DNA from: Nostoc sp. MG11 | Lineage (GTDB): Bacteria; Cyanobacteriota; Cyanobacteriia; Cyanobacteriales; Nostocaceae | Direction: 5' to 3' | DNA length: 64,000 nucleotides | Assembly: GCF_014904695.1 (NCBI RefSeq) | Contig: NZ_JACXXN010000001.1 | Location: forward strand, 124,001 to 188,000 | Shown: positions 60,510-64,000 of the stretch, in pieces | How the letters are laid out: every line of letters starts with the position of its first letter | Numbering within the stretch: the stretch's first letter is position 1 | Position numbers and translations under genes: made by a program | The notes under the pieces: generated by a model | Told to the model about the DNA's origin: nothing | Databases searched by the model: none | Seen by the model: the letters and a program-made list of their open reading frames with translations, nothing else

Positions 60510-62421
60510 AGTTTACTTTCCTCAGCCAGTTTGAACAAAGTTGCTGCCCTTAGTCTAGGGGAAAGTGGGAATGTACAACGTCAAACTTGTGATTTTTCCT
60601 ACGTTATTTTCGTGAAATGGTATAACAGCATCAATCTCAGTTAGCACCTTCAACCGCCAGTAAATAGAAGTTTATCTGAGGATGTTTTAACAGGGTTTCT
60701 ATTGTCATGCTCTAGCAAGCGCAGGGTACACAGCCAATACTACTCGGTTAAGTATTTTTAACTCGGAATTTGATTTAGGGAAAAAGGTGAGCTAGCGCGG
60801 TCTTCTCTACGAGACGCTGCGCGTTGGCGGAGCCTCTCGCAAGGGGGTTTCCACACCAGTTGTTTCTGCTGGCGGAGACGCTGCGCGAACAAGTCGGCAA
60901 AGCCGACGATACTTGCTTCAACGCGGGGAACCCGACGACAGTCGCTTCTCCTAGCGGAGACGCTGCGCGAACAAGTCGGCAAAGCCGCCCACAGCGCTGT
61001 CTTTGCAACGCAGTGTCTCTGCCTGCCCGTGAGCGACTGGCGTTCGCCTTACAGCCCTTTGGGCATCCTAAGGCGTGCCGGAGGTATCACTCCGAAGGGG
61101 TTAAAGGGTAAGGGTTAAAGGTTTTTTCTTTCCGCTTTCCTCTGCCTCTTATCCCCACCCACTTTCCCCTTTTCTTCTTAACCGACAAGTATTGGGTACA
61201 CAGCGAAGCGTCCCGTACTCCTACGGGGTACCTTGCGCTTTGCTCCACACAGAATGACAGTTTTATACCTTCTTGGACTTTTAAAATATCCTCTCAGACC
61301 AAAAATTACAAAATTATTCAATATATAGGCACAATTAAACGTTAATGGGAAATAAATAATTAAAAGTCAAAGGCTTGTTTTTTATAAACTTTAAGCTTTA
61401 GTACAGTGATTTGATTATAATTATGTTTATTTGTACCCAGCTACTTAAACGCACATAATATAGTCGTATAATATTCAACTATAAAAGTTATCGGCGTAGC
61501 TGAAATGGCATAGTGTTGAACCAACCAAATATTAATAGTATTTTTTTAATCTTTAAATATCAACAGCCTTCTTCATAAAATTTTTATATACTTATTATAT
61601 TTGTAATCCAGAAGACAGGTAATTATCCCGTATTTTGGTTATTTTCATTCAAGGCTGCGGAAAACTTTGATATAGCTTTAAAAACTAGATATATATATGA
61701 ATATTTAAACAATGCTTCTAAAAAAAATAGACATAGTACTGGTATGTAGTGTCAAATATGTAATGAATTAGTTAAAACCAAGTAATTACCGAATTTACAT
61801 GAAGATAGCAAAATTTAAGGTTTCATGCATCTAAGTATGTATTTGTTCTTGCCAAACACTACTTTTACTATGCCTTCATCACTTAGATGTTAGTCTGATT
61901 ATGGGTTCTCAAAAATAGTGATTATGTAGTAGTGTTGAACCTATTATTTAGTTATTTTCAGTAAGTTACTGTCTAGAAATAGCTTCTGTTTTTTTAGCCA
62001 GAAGTATATTTTGATTATATAGTCACGTCATATTTTGGATAATTAATGTAAATAATTAGTTGATGAATTTAATTAGATTAAATTCATCAAGCTAGTTTTT
62101 GACGTGCCAAAGATTGTAAATTTCTACTAGAAGAAAAGTGGGCACTGATGGAAAAATTTAGATTCATTAAGATAACAGGCTAATCAAAATTTTTGTGTAG
62201 TTCTAGATGATGTGTCAAACGATATTTTTTCTTTGTTTGTGTGCTTGCAATACTCTGCTGTAAACTGCTGCGCGTCTTCTGAAAAAACATTTTCATAACT
62301 CAAATCTAGAATTGCCACACTATAGATTGGCGTTTATTTTTACAAAGAAATCAATGTAAAACTCACCCTAAAGTATTCATTTGGGTGTCAGTTTTAATGT
62401 AGCTATGAGGCATATATCTCA
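60510..62421. other. long intergenic region: GC-rich repeats then AT-rich sequence
   Basis: The first part (to about 61270) holds repeats; the remaining 1.1 kb is AT-rich with many stops in all frames and no recognised RNA gene. Short frames of 70-95 codons around 60.8-61.1 kb fall inside the repeats and are not believed. The promoter for the PA14 gene should lie near 62.3 kb. Confidence 0.6.
60796..61095. repeat. cluster of GC-rich dispersed repeats
   Basis: GCGGAGACGCTGCGCGAACA with the following AAGTCGGCAAAGCCG occurs identically at 60872-60905 and 60954-60987 (34 bp, period 82). Variants CTACGAGACGCTGCGCGTTG and GGCGGAGCCTCTCGCAAG precede them. This type of sequence is scattered in Nostocales genomes. 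Confidence 0.75.
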
Positions 62422-64000
62422 ATGAATAATCTTGCAAGTCCTAACTCTAATAGTCTATTAAATACTGATCCAAAGACAAGTTCAGTGGTTGCTACTCAAT
62501 CGCCTTTAGATACAACTGAACAAAAATCAGTCGTAACCGCTAGAGCTAGCGATAGCACACTCGCTAGTGGAAATGGCTTAAAAGGAGAATATTACGACAA
62601 CAAAGACTTCACCAACCTGAAGCTAACTCGTACAGATGCAGGGGTGAACTTTGACTGGGGTAGCGGTTCGCCTGCGACATCGGTAGGTGCAGATACCTTC
62701 TCGGTGCGCTGGACAGGTCAGGTGCAAGCCAAGTACAGCGAAACCTACACCTTCTACACCACTGCTGATGATGGTGTACGACTGTCGGTGAATGGTCAAC
62801 AAATTATCAACAACTTTGTTAACCAACGCCCCACAGAATCGAGCGGCACAATCACACTGGTTGCAGGTCAGAAGTACGACATTAAGATGGAGTACTACGA
62901 AGATAGATATGAAGGAGTTGTTAAACTCGCTTGGTCAAGTTCTTCTCAGACCAAGGAAATTATTCCTCAGTCACAACTTTATAGTGCAGCTCCCACAACT
63001 CCCACAGCCCCGGTAGGTACGGGTACAGGATTAAAAGGAGAATATTACGACAACAAAGACTTCACCAACCTGAAGCTAACTCGTACAGATGCAGGGGTGA
63101 ACTTTGACTGGGGTAGCGGTTCGCCTGCGACATCGGTAGGTGCAGATACCTTCTCGGTGCGCTGGACAGGTCAGGTGCAAGCCAAGTACAGCGAAACCTA
63201 CACCTTCTACACCACTGCTGATGATGGTGTACGACTGTCGGTGAATGGTCAACAAATTATCAACAACTTTGTTAACCAACGCCCCACAGAATCGAGCGGC
63301 ACAATCACACTGGTTGCAGGTCAGAAGTACGACATTAAGATGGAGTACTACGAAGATAGATATGAAGGAGTTGCTAAACTCGCTTGGTCAAGTTCTTCTC
63401 AGACTAAGGAAATTATTCCTCAGTCACAACTTTATTCACCAACTTCTGAACCCACCATCACATTAGGCTCATCTCCTGGAACTGTACGCGAATCAGATGG
63501 TAGTGTGAGCATTACTTTACTGCGAAGTGGTGATTTAAAAGGGATATCTTCAGTTAAGTATTCCACCACTGCTGAGAGTGCTACAGCAGGGGTTGACTAT
63601 ACTCAAACCGCCGGGACAATCATCTTTGCAGCTGGAGAAAGTAGCAGACAGGTCAAGATTCCTATTCTGAATGATTCATTACCAGAACCAAATGAAACCT
63701 TCAGTTTCGTCATTGATCAGCCAGAAGGGGCAACTCTAGGAATTCAGAGAACTACCACAATTACGATTCAAGATGACGATGGCACTGACCTCAATATCTC
63801 TGCGCCAGTAGTGAACGAGAAAGATGGTACTGCTACTGTGACAGTTACACGGGGTAACAGTTCAGCAACGGCTAGTGTAGATTACAAAACTGTGGATGGG
63901 ACTGCAAAAGTTGGATCTGATTACAAGGCTGTATCTGGAACCTTGAATTTTGCAGCCGGACAAATCAGTAAGACGATCGCTATCCCCATCATTAATGACA
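62422..64000 (+). CDS. large secreted protein with tandem PA14 and Calx-beta domains (3' end outside window)
   Basis: The frame is open from the ATG at 62422 to the last base (526 codons so far). The first ~50 residues are Ser/Thr/Asn-rich without a classical signal peptide, as in type I-secreted cyanobacterial proteins. Then come two PA14 domains (GLKGEYYDNKDFTNLKL, FYTTADDGVRLSVNGQQI, MEYYEDRYEG) separated by a short Thr/Pro linker, and Calx-beta repeats (VRESDGSVSITLLRSG, ATAGVDYTQTAGTIIFAAGE, LPEPNETFSFVI). PA14 usually binds sugars and Calx-beta binds calcium, so a surface adhesin or carbohydrate-active protein is likely; any catalytic domain would be downstream. Confidence 0.88.
   Translation, partial: MNNLASPNSNSLLNTDPKTSSVVATQSPLDTTEQKSVVTARASDSTLASGNGLKGEYYDNKDFTNLKLTRTDAGVNFDWGSGSPATSVGADTFSVRWTGQVQAKYSETYTFYTTADDGVRLSVNGQQIINNFVNQRPTESSGTITLVAGQKYDIKMEYYEDRYEGVVKLAWSSSSQTKEIIPQSQLYSAAPTTPTAPVGTGTGLKGEYYDNKDFTNLKLTRTDAGVNFDWGSGSPATSVGADTFSVRWTGQVQAKYSETYTFYTTADDGVRLSVNGQQIINNFVNQRPTESSGTITLVAGQKYDIKMEYYEDRYEGVAKLAWSSSSQTKEIIPQSQLYSPTSEPTITLGSSPGTVRESDGSVSITLLRSGDLKGISSVKYSTTAESATAGVDYTQTAGTIIFAAGESSRQVKIPILNDSLPEPNETFSFVIDQPEGATLGIQRTTTITIQDDDGTDLNISAPVVNEKDGTATVTVTRGNSSATASVDYKTVDGTAKVGSDYKAVSGTLNFAAGQISKTIAIPIIND
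62578..63435 (+). repeat. tandem, nearly identical PA14-coding repeats
   Basis: Bases from about 62578 recur from 63031 with a period of 453 bp (151 codons). The shared block of about 400 bp differs by very few substitutions, such as GTT to GCT (Val to Ala) near 63374 and one silent change. Confidence 0.9.

Noticed and set aside
60758-61111. Overlapping frames of 74-95 codons
   Set aside because: They lie entirely in the GC-rich repeat cluster and translate repeat units, not a protein family.
62623-63279. Two identical 67-codon minus-strand frames
   Set aside because: They are antisense to the duplicated PA14 units and identical only because the DNA is repeated.

Overview
The window comes from a filamentous, probably heterocyst-forming cyanobacterium of the Nostocales. 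The evidence is the abundance of HIP1 palindromes (GCGATCGC), cyanobacterial families such as Psb27, DUF2499 (Ycf49-like), DUF3593, DUF3318 and an SLH/OprB porin, heptameric short tandem repeats, many Uma2 nucleases, and a cluster (coiled-coil pair, sphR, sphS, phoU, Crp-type regulator, porin) that matches, from memory, the all4499-alr4505 neighbourhood of Anabaena PCC 7120. No rRNA, tRNA, CRISPR array or intact transposase was seen.

Layout. 0-14.8 kb is mostly housekeeping: a DUF2157/GDYXXLXY membrane pair, a frameshifted nuclease-TPR gene, an Fe-S aldo/keto reductase, a bifunctional nuclease, riboflavin synthase, an M23 peptidase, biotin ligase, PgeF, an aspartic protease, an AAA ATPase, CsaB, DUF2499/DUF3593 and HisA. 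15.3-24.2 kb holds the coiled-coil filament pair (LfiA/LfiB-like), the phosphate two-component system SphR-SphS with PhoU, a Crp-type regulator and a porin. 24-31.9 kb carries DUF3318, two GT39-like membrane glycosyltransferases, CofH and Psb27. 32.1-36.7 kb is pstSCAB read leftward. It is preceded by an array of five PHO-box repeats, and further upstream lies a second PHO-box array that points at an orphan terminator. Sensor, regulator, PhoU and transporter of the phosphate response therefore sit within 20 kb.

38.5-46.5 kb is the accessory part. It holds an SH3 protein, decayed DUF4058 and Uma2 fragments, a two-gene unit of a ParA-like ATPase and a RiboL-PSP-type HEPN protein whose reading frames overlap, a HicA/HicB toxin-antitoxin pair, a serine hydrolase, a U32 peptidase (RlhA-like) and a frameshifted Uma2 gene. 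The 5' region of the U32 gene is present twice, as direct repeats that bracket hicBA and the hydrolase. The ParA-HEPN unit is the best candidate here for an undescribed conflict or defence system; this is inferred from domain content and location only.

46.6-60.5 kb returns to chromosomal genes: a methyltransferase, a periplasmic protein, a PotD-like binding protein, an M20 amidohydrolase, a pentapeptide protein, a Ser/Thr kinase, an aquaporin with a shifted C-terminus, a PGM1-like ATP-grasp ligase, an SDR and MgtE. 60.5-62.4 kb is intergenic, first GC-rich repeats and then AT-rich sequence. The window ends inside a large secreted protein with two nearly identical PA14 domains followed by Calx-beta repeats.

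Repeats are prominent: two MITE-like elements with TA target sites, a ~140-bp dispersed repeat lying against two gene 3' ends, and short GC-rich repeats. A 37-bp repeat occurs both between genes and, exactly inverted, inside a Uma2 coding sequence. Several genes carry single-base frameshifts, which could be real decay or sequencing error.
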